Shown: in pieces, positions 43,621-53,925 of the stretch
Numbering within the stretch: position 1 is the stretch's first letter
Layout: each line of letters opens with the position of its first letter
NCBI GenBank assembly: GCA_027451525.1
Contig: DAIDJF010000016.1
Location: 21,211 to 85,210 of the forward strand
Source: Ktedonobacterales bacterium
Lineage (GTDB): Bacteria; Chloroflexota; Ktedonobacteria; Ktedonobacterales; Ktedonobacteraceae
DNA length: 64,000 nucleotides
Reading direction: 5' to 3'
Notes under the pieces: generated by a model
The model's input: only the letters and a program-made list of their open reading frames with translations
Database searches by the model: none
What the model was told of the DNA's origin: nothing
Program-made: the position numbers and the translations under genes

Positions 43621-45003
43621 TTATTCGATGTCTACGCGCTTCCCTTGACGTTGATGCTCGTAAGCGCGCTTGATCGCACTCAAACTGCGCTGTACATCGC
43701 CGCGTTCCTCCAAGAGGTTCGCATAACGGAAGTACGCATTAGCGGCAATTTCATGCGCATTTGATGTATCCAGCATTTCAAGAGCCTGTGCAAAGAATTG
43801 ATCAGCGGCAACAAAATCGCCAGTCTTATGACGAATCTGTGCCAGTGCAATCAATGCCTGCCCTTGTGACTGTGCGTCATTGCCGGAACGCGCGAACGTC
43901 AAAGCATCTTGCGCATTCTGCTCCGCTTCAGCAATCCGCTCACGCTTCAGTAGCAGTTCAGCCAGAGAGGTCAAACAGGCGGAGGCGGATGACTCATCGC
44001 TCAACTCACGCTCAATCGCGATAGCCTTGAGGTATTCCTGTTCGGCAGCATCGAGATCGTTCATCTTTTCAAGCGTCTTGCCCAACCGCTGATGGGTCAT
44101 ACCCACAAGACGTTGCTCTTCACGCATGTTATAGACTGCAAGTGAACGCATTGCATAGTCTTTCGCCATAGAGAGCTTGCCGACTGTTTTATAGTGCTGG
44201 CTGATCTCCATGTATTTCAGCGCGAAGCTCTTCGTATCACGCCCCATTGCATCAAGGGTCTCCAATGCGCGATGGTAGAACTTAATCGCGTCATCCGTAT
44301 ACCCAAGTTTGAAGTAGTCGCTCGCCAGATTGCTGAATACCTCAAGAGAGAAGAAGGGATCGTTGATCTGGTTGTTTTCAATCGCAATGTTGCAGCGCAG
44401 ATGATTTTCGAGTGACAATGTATAGTTATAAAGAGCATAATAGGCTTTTCCCAAAAGATTGCGGGCGCGCTCACTATACTCAGTATCATTCATTCCTTCG
44501 CCTTGCGAGACAGCGGAACGCAGATCTACGACGGCTTCTTGGTAATCGCCTTCACCATAGTGGATTTCGCCCCGCAAGTAGTAGAGGCGATACACTTGAT
44601 CGGTTGTAATCCGCTCAGGTTGAATAGGATCAAGCAATTGTGAAGCTTCTTTATACTGCTTCTGCTGCACAAGGACACTTGCTTGTAGCAACTCGACATC
44701 GATTTTCTGGTCTGGGCCAGAGTCGGCAGGCGAGTAACCAACTGCCCGTGCTTCAGCCGCGCCAGATGGACTTCCCTCCAGAAGGAAAGTTAAGGGGACA
44801 TCTAAGCGGCGAGCAAGGATAGAGAGGGCTTTGAGCGAGGGTCTGATTTTGCCACGTTCAATGGCTGAGATGTAACTGATCGAAAATTCGGGGGCGGCCA
44901 ACTGCGCTTGAGTCATACCCAACTTCGTTCGTACTTCACGAATGTTGGTGCCGACTCGTGCTGCAACTGCCTTACCCACATTAGCAGTTTCCAGGGATGG
45001 CAT
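43621..45003 (-). CDS. XRE-family regulator with TPR repeats
   Basis: A 460-residue protein with an N-terminal helix-turn-helix (VRTKLGMTQAQLAAPEFSISYISAIERG, seen as consecutive parts around residues 24-51) followed by about nine tetratricopeptide repeats from residue 105 to the end (for example DQVYRLYYLRGEIHYGEGDY, AKDYAMRSLAVYN). This plan matches peptide- or ligand-sensing RRNPP-type regulators, but no signal-peptide gene is visible. The ATG at 45003 follows AAAGGA. A 0.9-kb AT-rich region lies upstream. Confidence 0.88.
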   Translation of the reverse strand: MPSLETANVGKAVAARVGTNIREVRTKLGMTQAQLAAPEFSISYISAIERGKIRPSLKALSILARRLDVPLTFLLEGSPSGAAEARAVGYSPADSGPDQKIDVELLQASVLVQQKQYKEASQLLDPIQPERITTDQVYRLYYLRGEIHYGEGDYQEAVVDLRSAVSQGEGMNDTEYSERARNLLGKAYYALYNYTLSLENHLRCNIAIENNQINDPFFSLEVFSNLASDYFKLGYTDDAIKFYHRALETLDAMGRDTKSFALKYMEISQHYKTVGKLSMAKDYAMRSLAVYNMREEQRLVGMTHQRLGKTLEKMNDLDAAEQEYLKAIAIERELSDESSASACLTSLAELLLKRERIAEAEQNAQDALTFARSGNDAQSQGQALIALAQIRHKTGDFVAADQFFAQALEMLDTSNAHEIAANAYFRYANLLEERGDVQRSLSAIKRAYEHQRQGKRVDIE

Positions 45004-45922
45004 GGAACGGTTTCCTTTCGCTGTATGTGATATCTTAGCTAGATGGTTGCTAGCAATATGCAATTTTTCCATCCACTTCTTCTTGCATAATTACGTCTTA
45101 AACTCCTAAAATCTCTCAAAACTAAGAGGATATACGTATGTTAAACCTTACAAGAAAAAGCAATGGCTATATTATTGTATATTGTATCATAAGTTTTCCA
45201 ATAATGCAAGTCTTTTTAACTAAAATGTGAGTATTGGAAAGATGCTACTACTACTAGAATGCGCAAAAAAATTCTTGTGTTTGTTTTTCAAAATAGCTCT
45301 CTTTCTTGTGTTTTTCTCAACACAGTTTTATTATCCAGATGTCTTCTATTTTTATTATACCAGACATATACAAATGCAACCTTAACCCATCCTTTTGTTA
45401 CATACATCTAGTAGGGAACAACACAATAGCATGGCTAAAGAGAATAAACTATCCATAATTTCTATCGCTTGCTTTACTTCTTTTTAAAATTACCTTTCAT
45501 AAATCTCCAATGTTTACTGTTATGCCCGTATTGATCTTTCCAAAACAACATGTTTTTAAATCACAACCCATAGCATTATATAAAGTATAACCCGCAACCA
45601 TATCAAATCTTTTATTACTATACCGCATAATGATGAGGTGACAATTAAAAATGTTTTGGGACAGTACATTAAGATGACTGGCATAAACTTTAGAAGCGAA
45701 AAGTGCTACTCTTTCAGGGTATTATAACATGAAAGATGAGTTTTAGCATGCATATAACCAAATTCATAGTAAGAAAGTTCTATTTTCTTGTAGCAAATAT
45801 CTTTATCACCGTGCTCATCATGTTTCAGCAATATTTTTATGGTGCGAGAAAGTGTAGCGTTAATCGAGATTTCTGTCTATAATGATACAAAACTATCATG
45901 CATTTATTAGAGAGGATAAAAC
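45004..45922. other. AT-rich intergenic region with no recognised gene
   Basis: About 920 bp of strikingly AT-rich DNA between the XRE-TPR gene and rsmI. No reading frame of useful length or with a ribosome site was seen. TATAAT at 45878-45883 is a plausible rsmI -10. Two near-matches to a DnaA box (TTATCCAGA, CTATCCATA) are too few and too degenerate for an origin call. It may hold promoters or a small RNA. Confidence 0.6.
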
Positions 45923-46618
45923 ATGTTATATCTGGTCGCAACCCCTATCGGCAATCTTGGCGATATCACCTTGCGCGCCCTAGAGATATTACGCTCTGTA
46001 GACATTGTTGCCAGCGAAGATACAAGAAAGACAGGCATTTTACTCAAACATTTTGATATACATAAACCACAAATAGCGTTTCACGAGCATAACGAGCAAC
46101 AGGCAGGTGGGCGCATCGAACAGATGTTGCGCGCGGGCCGCTCAGTCGCCGTCGTTACTAATGCGGGCACGCCAGGGATATCGGACCCAGGCTTCACATT
46201 GGTGCGACGTGCTATTCAAGCAGACATCAATGTAACAATGATCCCTGGCCCGACAGCCTTTGTGATGGCTCTTGTCCTCTCCGGCTTACCCGTCCATAGC
46301 TTTACATTTCGCGGCTTTCCGCCACGCAAAACCGTTGGCAGACGCAAATTTCTAGAAATTGATCGCGAGAGTCCACACACACTTATTTTTTATGAAAGTC
46401 CTTATCGAATTGAAGAATTTTTACGCGATGCTCTTGCAGTTTTGGGAGATCGCTCAGCCGCCCTCGCGAACGATCTCACAAAACTGTTCGAGCGTGTTGA
46501 ACGTGGTACACTCTCATCACTGCTCACGTTTGCCACCGAGCATAAGGCAAAAGGAGAATATATCATCGTCATTGCTGGGGCCACGAAGGCTACCAGAACG
46601 GACGATGAAGAGGAATAA
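45923..46618 (+). CDS. rsmI: 16S rRNA 2'-O-methyltransferase RsmI
   Basis: A 231-residue SAM-dependent methyltransferase of the tetrapyrrole-methylase fold that modifies C1402 of 16S rRNA. Diagnostic motifs: [53 protein letters not shown] and [12 protein letters not shown]. The usual [12 protein letters not shown] reads [12 protein letters not shown] here, and the C-terminal part is shorter than in E. coli. GAGAGGA precedes the ATG. It stands alone downstream of an AT-rich region. Confidence 0.95.
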   Translation: MLYLVATPIGNLGDITLRALEILRSVDIVASEDTRKTGILLKHFDIHKPQIAFHEHNEQQAGGRIEQMLRAGRSVAVVTNAGTPGISDPGFTLVRRAIQADINVTMIPGPTAFVMALVLSGLPVHSFTFRGFPPRKTVGRRKFLEIDRESPHTLIFYESPYRIEEFLRDALAVLGDRSAALANDLTKLFERVERGTLSSLLTFATEHKAKGEYIIVIAGATKATRTDDEEE

Positions 46619-46702
46619 ATCATTATCTCACAGCTCTAATATTGCATACAAAAACCAATTTTTTCTATCCAAAATTCTGTGTAATACTCGCGTTCAGCCA
46701 AT

Positions 46703-46750
46703 AAAAAACGGGCACAATAATCCTTTTTTTAGGAAAAAACTATTGTGCCC
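46703..46750 (-). terminator. intrinsic terminator of mdh
   Basis: On the minus strand, 19 bp after the mdh stop, GGGCACAATA/TATTGTGCCC arms (46710-46719 and 46741-46750) form a stem followed directly by T6 (46703-46708). A second A/T-rich pairing lies inside the loop. Confidence 0.85.
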
Positions 46751-46769
46751 ATTGCGATACGGGCAATCG

Positions 46770-47708
<939 letters not shown>

Positions 47709-47862
47709 TCAACATCCTCTTCCATTGCGCCACTCGCCCGTCGCGGGATTGGAGAACTGTTAAAGATATATCCTAACACCTCCCGTTTGGCGCAGAAATA
47801 TAGTCTACAAAGAGGCTATTCTTATTGTATGTCGTAACGAGCCGCTTTGACAACGGATACGT

Positions 47863-48327
47863 ATGCTGAGAATGCTGAATACAGATATAGGAAGAGGTTC
47901 TGCCCGAAGCATTTTCACGCCAACAGAACCTCTTTTCCATTACAATTTGACGGCCGTTTTGGCGATTCTAGAATGGGCTAATCCCGATCAAGGATATCAC
48001 CACTATTCCCTGTACTGGCATTGCTCCATACGCCATCTGGTTTTCCGGCATCGGGCGCAGTGCTTTTTTATAGCAAGGATAGTATTCCTGGCAGTCGAAA
48101 GAGTCTCCAACATCTTTGAGAGAGGCAGTCAGGTGTTTCCTGTGGTTGGATTGAGATTGGGTCTCTACCTCTGCCACACGTATATTGAGCAGCATGGGGG
48201 ACTGGTAGGAGTCGAGAGCCAGGCAGACCATAGAGCAACGTTCTGGTTCAGCTTGCCTTGCTCAGATGCAGTTGACCGAGCCTATGAAGCAATCAGAAAA
48301 CACGCTGAAGCAGACGTTGCAGTCTAG
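47863..48327 (+). pseudogene. decayed histidine kinase C-terminus
   Basis: The last ~80 codons read VSNIFERGSQVF...GLRLGLYLCHTYIEQHGG...TFWFSLP, matching the F-box, G2-box and end of a histidine-kinase ATPase domain, with GLGLGL changed to GLRLGL. The upstream part is not kinase-like in this frame; another frame near 48014 reads TGIAPYA, like a G1 box, suggesting a frameshift. Phosphoacceptor and N-box are absent. AGAGGTTCTG/CAGAACCTCT (47893-47933) is an inverted repeat near the start. Confidence 0.6.
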
Positions 48328-48342
48328 GGCATGACGCGCCAG

Positions 48343-49362
48343 CTAGCCTTGCTGGATGATGAGTTTGATACCCTGGCGCGCCCGTAATGTCTCCAATGCC
48401 TTGCCATACTCTTCCAGGGCAAAGGTATGCGTGACCATCTCGTTGACGCGCAGCTTGCGACTCTCCAGATAGGCCAGGGCGCGGTCGAAGCAGTGCGTTT
48501 GCGCGAATGAACCGACGATCGTTAGTTGCTTCTGGAAAATCTCATAGGGACTCCAATTCACGCGCGCGCTGGCGGGGTAGACACCGTAGACCACGACATG
48601 CCCGCCCGGTCGCGCATAGTGCAACGCATCTTCGCACAACTGGGGCGAACCGGTCGCTTCAATCACGTAGTCGAAACCCTTACGATGCTCTTTTAAGAGA
48701 CGTTCACGGTGCGCTTGCGCGTCAGCACGATCAATCGGCACAACCTCATCCGCCGCGAGACGCGCGACGAGATCAAGCTTGGGACCCGCAGGGGCGGCAA
48801 CAGTCAAATGCGCCGCGCCATTCAATCTCAACAATTGGGCCAGGATAATGCCCGTAGGACCCGCGCCAAAAAGTAGAACAGAACTCCCTGGTTTCAGCGC
48901 AATGATATCCATGCCATGCACCGCGCACGCCGTTGGTTCGACCAGGGCGGACTCTTGCCAGCTCAGGTTCTGAATGGGGAAGACCTTTTCAGCCTTGACC
49001 GCAATGTATTCGGCCTGTCCACCCGCGATATTGACGCCGTGCGAGAGGAAGTTTTCGCAGAAGAGCGGCTCATCACGCCTGCAATAGAAGCAGTGTCCGC
49101 ATAGTTCGGTGTTATCAGCCACTACGCGCTCGCCCACCTCCAGGCTATTGACCGCAGAGCCAACACTGACCACCTCGCCCGCGAACTCGTGACCTGGAAT
49201 CAGCGGAAATTGGGCCAGAAACTCGCCCTCGTGGATATGCAGATCGGTGCCACAGATCCCACAGGTACGTACACGAATGAGCACCTCGTCGGCGGCAATC
49301 TCTGGCATAGGCACATCGCGATAATGAAACTGCTGCGGGGCTGCGTAAACAATCGCTTTCAT
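48343..49362 (-). CDS. zinc-dependent alcohol dehydrogenase (MDR family)
   Basis: A 339-residue medium-chain dehydrogenase, similar to sorbitol/threonine/polyol dehydrogenases. The catalytic zinc site is CGICGTDLH...GHEFAGEV and the structural zinc site is CGHCFYCRRDEPLFC. The cofactor motif is VLLFGAGPTGIILAQLLRL. Reversible oxidation of a polyol or secondary alcohol with NAD(P) is expected; the exact substrate is not determined. The ATG at 49362 follows AGAAGGG. No linked pathway genes. Confidence 0.92.
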   Translation of the reverse strand: MKAIVYAAPQQFHYRDVPMPEIAADEVLIRVRTCGICGTDLHIHEGEFLAQFPLIPGHEFAGEVVSVGSAVNSLEVGERVVADNTELCGHCFYCRRDEPLFCENFLSHGVNIAGGQAEYIAVKAEKVFPIQNLSWQESALVEPTACAVHGMDIIALKPGSSVLLFGAGPTGIILAQLLRLNGAAHLTVAAPAGPKLDLVARLAADEVVPIDRADAQAHRERLLKEHRKGFDYVIEATGSPQLCEDALHYARPGGHVVVYGVYPASARVNWSPYEIFQKQLTIVGSFAQTHCFDRALAYLESRKLRVNEMVTHTFALEEYGKALETLRARQGIKLIIQQG

Positions 49363-49432
49363 ATCAACCCTTCTTACACTTGTGAAACAATAATTGATGT
49401 GATGTAACGAATGTCAGAACCAGTGTATCGCA

Positions 49433-50086
49433 TCACCATGCTCTTCTGCGGCGAACGCGGCGACGTGGGCGTATGGCGATACCAGCACCCCACAGGCCGA
49501 GCAGACCGCCGAGCACGGCCCAGAGCGCGAGAAAGATCAGCGTAAGCAGGATAGCTCCGCTTGTTGCCCACACACTGGTGGCACTCCCTGGCAAATTGCC
49601 TGGATAGTTGGGAATGTAGCGCACGAGAAAGCTCACAACATAGGTTAGCATTGCAGCAAGCGCGCCCGCATATATGCCTGGACGCCGCAGTAGCGTCAGC
49701 TTGCTCACGAGATAGCCCGCGCCAAAACAGATAAGCAGCGTGAGAAAGAAGTTCAAGCATTGCAGGCCCACGAGCGCGAATGCCGTGTTCGTTTGCACGT
49801 TATTGCCCTCGGCAGCGGCACGCTGAAATATGGGCAGATTGAGAAATGTGAGAGCCGTATTGAGCAACACGCTGACGATGCCAGCCCCCACACCGACGCT
49901 GAGCGTAGTAAGCCAGCCAGAGCGTGTTGGCTGGCTTACTACGCGTGGACGTGACGGGCGTGTTCGTGCTGGATGAATGTCATCAGGATCACTATCCTCT
50001 ACAAATGCGACCTCAGGCTCGTCATTCTTCAATTCGTCATCAGCACGATCGTCTTCGGCTTCGGGTAGGTCAGATTCTTCAGACAC
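49433..50086 (-). CDS. hypothetical membrane protein with acidic N-terminus
   Basis: A 217-residue protein: a strongly acidic N-terminal ~40 residues, four hydrophobic helices (about 60-80, 100-122, 132-152, 175-205) and an Arg-rich C-terminal tail (RPRRRVRRRRAW). No family recognised. It lies 56 bp downstream of tandem signal peptidase genes on the same strand, which may make it part of their transcript. Confidence 0.6.
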   Translation of the reverse strand: MSEESDLPEAEDDRADDELKNDEPEVAFVEDSDPDDIHPARTRPSRPRVVSQPTRSGWLTTLSVGVGAGIVSVLLNTALTFLNLPIFQRAAAEGNNVQTNTAFALVGLQCLNFFLTLLICFGAGYLVSKLTLLRRPGIYAGALAAMLTYVVSFLVRYIPNYPGNLPGSATSVWATSGAILLTLIFLALWAVLGGLLGLWGAGIAIRPRRRVRRRRAW

Positions 50087-50142
50087 TACTATTTCCTTCC
50101 TTCAAGAGGAATATACCGTTTTTACACGATATGCTCGTTCAT

Positions 50143-50682
50143 TTATTTGATTTTCGCAAAAACCATCGGATAGGTGTTGATAAACTCCCAAGACTTGAGC
50201 GGCCAGTAAACAACGACAGCCTTACCAACAAGATCACTTTGTGGCACAAACCCCCAATCGCGTGAGTCGTCGCTGACCGGGCGGTTATCGCCCAGTACAA
50301 AGTAGTCACCAGAGGGGACTTTCCAGACATTGCCGTTGGGGTTGGACGGGGCCGAAATATAGGGTTCATTCAACTCAACACCATTGACCCAGACATGCGT
50401 GTTATCGGTTCTAATCGTGTCACCCGGCAGACCGATGACACGCTTGATAAAGTCACGTGTTGTATCGAGGGGGTAGTGAAAAACAATAACATCACCGCGT
50501 TGGGGCTGGTGAAAGAGATAGGCCACCTTGTTAACCAGCACATAGTCATCCCCATTCAAACCGGGTAACATGCTGGTTCCCTCGACATGATAACTTTGAA
50601 TGACAAAGCGAACTACTAGAAAGATGAGAACGGTGAGCACGACGGTCTCAACGATCTCGCGTGCAATATGCGAACGTTTCAA
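50143..50682 (-). CDS. lepB: signal peptidase I, copy A
   Basis: A 179-residue type I signal peptidase cleaving signal peptides outside the membrane. One N-terminal helix (about 10-29) is followed by the catalytic serine in GTSMLP (Ser37), the catalytic lysine in FIKRVIGLPGD (Lys80) and GDNRPVSDDSR. Short, Gram-positive-style enzyme. The start is a TTG at 50682 with GAGGT upstream. The second copy ends 18 bp before it, so both are co-transcribed. Confidence 0.93.
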   Translation of the reverse strand: MKRSHIAREIVETVVLTVLIFLVVRFVIQSYHVEGTSMLPGLNGDDYVLVNKVAYLFHQPQRGDVIVFHYPLDTTRDFIKRVIGLPGDTIRTDNTHVWVNGVELNEPYISAPSNPNGNVWKVPSGDYFVLGDNRPVSDDSRDWGFVPQSDLVGKAVVVYWPLKSWEFINTYPMVFAKIK

Positions 50683-50700
50683 TGTGAACCTCGTCCTTCG

Positions 50701-51255
50701 TTATTTACCAGGGTGAACGGCAGCATACACAGAGGAATAGGTGTTCACGAAGCTCCAATTTGGGAAGGGCCAGTAGACAGCAATCACTTTGCCAATGATA
50801 TAACTCTGTTCTAACGGTCCCCAACTACGTGAGTCAAAACTGTTCTCCCGATTGTCACCCATGACAAAAAATTGGCCCTGCCCTAATATCCAGGTATGCT
50901 CATAAGTATCTACGTTACTACTGGCATAAGGTTCATGAAGAAGAGTACCATTTACGCGCACCGTCGTATTGGTGATCTGAATGGTATCACCAGGAATAGC
51001 TACCACGCGCTTAATAAAGCTCTTGTGAATATCGAGGGGATAGCGAAAAGCAATCACGTCGCCACGTTGGGGAGTATGGAAGAGGTAGGCGGTTTTGTTG
51101 ACCAGCACATATTCATTGGTGGCAAAGGTCGGTTCCATACTCGGCCCATCGATCCGAAAACTCTGGACAATGCCGTGAATGATAAAAAGGACCAGTAGCG
51201 TCAGCGTAATGGTCTCAATGACCTCCCTGATAAACTGTGTCCGTTTCTCTGACAC
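50701..51255 (-). CDS. lepB: signal peptidase I, copy B
   Basis: Tandem paralogue of copy A (184 residues from the preferred GTG at 51255; GTG at 51258 also fits). Same plan: N-terminal helix (about 13-31), Ser39 in DGPSMEP, Lys82 in FIKRVVAIPGD, and GDNRENSFDSR. GTGAGG upstream supports the start; a longer frame to 51327 lacks a ribosome site. Gene duplication is the simplest explanation; different substrate ranges are possible. Confidence 0.9.
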   Translation of the reverse strand: MSEKRTQFIREVIETITLTLLVLFIIHGIVQSFRIDGPSMEPTFATNEYVLVNKTAYLFHTPQRGDVIAFRYPLDIHKSFIKRVVAIPGDTIQITNTTVRVNGTLLHEPYASSNVDTYEHTWILGQGQFFVMGDNRENSFDSRSWGPLEQSYIIGKVIAVYWPFPNWSFVNTYSSVYAAVHPGK

Positions 51256-51483
51256 CACATGCCTCACTCTGCCGCTAGACAACAATCCACTCACCCTATT
51301 ATAACTAATACGCTCTATCCTTCCCAAACACAGCCGCTCTTCCCGCGACGATTTCTTTCATGTACCTATCCTATGTAACGAGAGAAGAGGGCAAGTTTGG
51401 CAAAATTGGTATTCTGGTAATAGGGTGGTTGTGTAGTGGAGGCCCTGTGCAGACAGGGTTGCTCAGAAAATAGAGAGATAGCA

Positions 51484-53922
51484 TTGAAAAGAACGCTTTT
51501 TCTGTTAGGAATACTGGCACTTCTGCTCATAGTCTCACTGGCCTGGTCTATGCGCGCACTCCTCTTTGCCAGTAGCTTGCCACAGACCGCCGGGCCATTC
51601 GTGGCGACTGGCAACTGGCAAGCACACCCATATGATCTTATCTATAGTGTGGCCTTTAGCAGTGCGCAACAGCCTGATGGTCCCTTGTTGGTCTATCGCG
51701 CCGCCGAGGCTGATCTCCATACGTCTGTAGTTGTTAATGCAATTCGCCGTGACCAGCAGCCCGTGACGCCGCTGTTACAGCCGTCACCTGATGGACGCTA
51801 TCTTGCGCTGACCACGCCGCTAGCGGGCCTGCCAAATAGCGCATCGCTGCGTCTGCTCTCTTCACAAGGCAACATCAACATCCCACTTGTGTCATCTGGC
51901 CTGCTGAGCAGCGATCAAGTCGTCTGGTCGCCCAATAGTCAGGCCATCTACTACCATACAACCGTCTACTCGACAAGAATGGCTGTCAACGCGCCATGCC
52001 AGGCAAAGGCTTGCGCGCAACATGTCACAGCTACCAAGAATGGGCAGCAGCTTTATAATCTGGCAGTGTTGCCCACGTATGATGAGATTCGGCAGGTAGA
52101 CCTGTATGGGCACACAAGCATAGTCTTAAGATGGTCGCAGGATGGCAGTTCGCGCCGTCTGGTCGGTATTGATGACACAGGCGCACTCGTGTTGGTACAA
52201 GCGCGTCCACAGCAAGCTGCAGAGATCATCCGTGTGCCACTTCAGGATGGCTTTATGCAGTCACACGTGCAGCAGGCAGCCAGCAGGCTGACCCTACCGT
52301 CCGATATTCCCCCCGGCAACGTTCTCAGTATGGGCAGTGATGGCAATTCGGTGCTCTGCGAGCGCGTGTTAAGCTGGCGGCCACTACGCTATACACTGGC
52401 ACAGGTGCGCCTGACATCAGGCAGCATTACGCCTGTAAGAACCGCTAGCATTGTCAGCACTGCCAACATTATTGGGAACGCGGGGCTGCTGACGACCGCA
52501 CCTGACGGACACTTGACGGCTTCTATGCAGGTTGACGCCGTGCGCCAGGATAGCGCGGTGCATGGACTCGCCAACGTACCCGCGCAAGAGACGCTTCTTC
52601 TCCGCGATACACACACTGGAGCAACGCAGAGCCTGACGCTACCAGCGGGTGGACAACTGGTGCAGGCATTTTGGGCGACGCATGTGCCAGCCGCTCGGTT
52701 GCATATCGTTCCGCAGAGCATACTGGCGGAGCTATTCGCGTTTCACAAACGTTTGACCAACACGGGCGGGCGCAACGCGAGTCCTCAGCAACAAGACGAA
52801 CTGATGTTAGAGGCTCACGCAGGTCTGCTCGTGGATACACCCCCACTGTCCACGATGTGTTATGGCACCTGTCAACAGGGAGCAACTGGCAAGGCGCACG
52901 TCTCGGCAGCGATCTTGCATGGCATCGCCTTTGTAGAAAGCAACTGGCATCAGTTTAACACTACCGATTATCAGGTCAATGGCGAAGCGGTTGGCACGCC
53001 AGTCGAGAGTTTTGATGGCGGTTGGGGCGAATATCAGCAGACATGGGGCATGCCACCACAATGCCAGACAATCAACAATTGTCGCAGCGATGCCACGCGC
53101 ATTGAGAACGACCAGAGCTACAATATTGGCGTCGGCACGCAATCTCTGATTAGCGCGTGGAACGGCACAGCAGGCGTGATATCAGCCAGCGACCCCAATG
53201 ATCCGTATAAGGCCAATGACTGGTTTTTCGCGGTCTGGGCCTACAACGGGTCTTACGGCAATAACCCAATTGATGTGGCCTCCTCAGTCTACGGACAGTG
53301 GTATCCCGGCGCGCCTTTCCGCTCAATTTATGAGGAGTATGTGTGGTACTTCGCGGCCCATCCGCAGAATACGACGAGCGGTTGGACTGATGGCTACCTG
53401 CCATCTTTGGGAAGCACGCTCCTACCACCACAGAGCGACTTCGTCAATACAAGTGATAGCTTTGTCGCCTGCGTAACCTGCACCATTGCCGATTGGACGA
53501 CGGGTAGTTATGACCGCGAGTGGGTCGCACAGGGCGCACCGACTACTGCAACGGCGAATGCCTTTCTCGCGTTATATACGCAATCCGGCGGCGAGAACAG
53601 CGTCGGTCTGCCACGCGACAATGGCGGCGGGGCGGCGGTACATCGCTGGGGGACTGGCTGGGTGCAGGATTTTGGCGGTGGAACAATGCAACCAGGAGCC
53701 TTTATGCAGGCTGATGGCGGGGGCGTCTACTGGGTCTATGGAGCGGTCTGGACACGCTATCTGGCAGACCTGGGCACAAAGGGTTGCCACGGCTATCCCA
53801 CTTCGGCCCTGACGGCGGTGTCAGGGACGGGCAGCGACAGTTATTATCGCCAAAACTTCCAGGGCGGCTTTATCCTGTGGGATGCCACCACATCGGCTAT
53901 CGCGCAAGACTCCTGCTCTTAA
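51484..53922 (+). CDS. secreted propeller - lysozyme-like - LGFP-repeat protein
   Basis: About 812 residues. An N-terminal anchor or signal (LFLLGILALLLIVSLAW) is followed by a TolB/WD-like propeller (about 60-420; SPDGRYLALTT, WSPNSQAIYYH). Residues about 480-640 look like a lysozyme/soluble transglycosylase domain: GIAFVESNWHQFN with a candidate catalytic Glu, GGWGEYQQTWG, and WFFAVWAYNGSYG. The C-terminus (about 680-812) has LGFP-like repeats (SVGLPRDNGGGAAVHRWG, YPTSALTAV, QNFQGGFILWD), which bind envelope glycans in other bacteria. TTG start at 51484. Divergent from the signal peptidase genes. Confidence 0.72.
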   Translation: MKRTLFLLGILALLLIVSLAWSMRALLFASSLPQTAGPFVATGNWQAHPYDLIYSVAFSSAQQPDGPLLVYRAAEADLHTSVVVNAIRRDQQPVTPLLQPSPDGRYLALTTPLAGLPNSASLRLLSSQGNINIPLVSSGLLSSDQVVWSPNSQAIYYHTTVYSTRMAVNAPCQAKACAQHVTATKNGQQLYNLAVLPTYDEIRQVDLYGHTSIVLRWSQDGSSRRLVGIDDTGALVLVQARPQQAAEIIRVPLQDGFMQSHVQQAASRLTLPSDIPPGNVLSMGSDGNSVLCERVLSWRPLRYTLAQVRLTSGSITPVRTASIVSTANIIGNAGLLTTAPDGHLTASMQVDAVRQDSAVHGLANVPAQETLLLRDTHTGATQSLTLPAGGQLVQAFWATHVPAARLHIVPQSILAELFAFHKRLTNTGGRNASPQQQDELMLEAHAGLLVDTPPLSTMCYGTCQQGATGKAHVSAAILHGIAFVESNWHQFNTTDYQVNGEAVGTPVESFDGGWGEYQQTWGMPPQCQTINNCRSDATRIENDQSYNIGVGTQSLISAWNGTAGVISASDPNDPYKANDWFFAVWAYNGSYGNNPIDVASSVYGQWYPGAPFRSIYEEYVWYFAAHPQNTTSGWTDGYLPSLGSTLLPPQSDFVNTSDSFVACVTCTIADWTTGSYDREWVAQGAPTTATANAFLALYTQSGGENSVGLPRDNGGGAAVHRWGTGWVQDFGGGTMQPGAFMQADGGGVYWVYGAVWTRYLADLGTKGCHGYPTSALTAVSGTGSDSYYRQNFQGGFILWDATTSAIAQDSCS

Positions 53923-53925
53923 GCG

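Noticed and set aside
45004..45922. Replication origin
   Set aside because: AT-rich, but no cluster of DnaA boxes and no dnaA, dnaN or parAB genes nearby.
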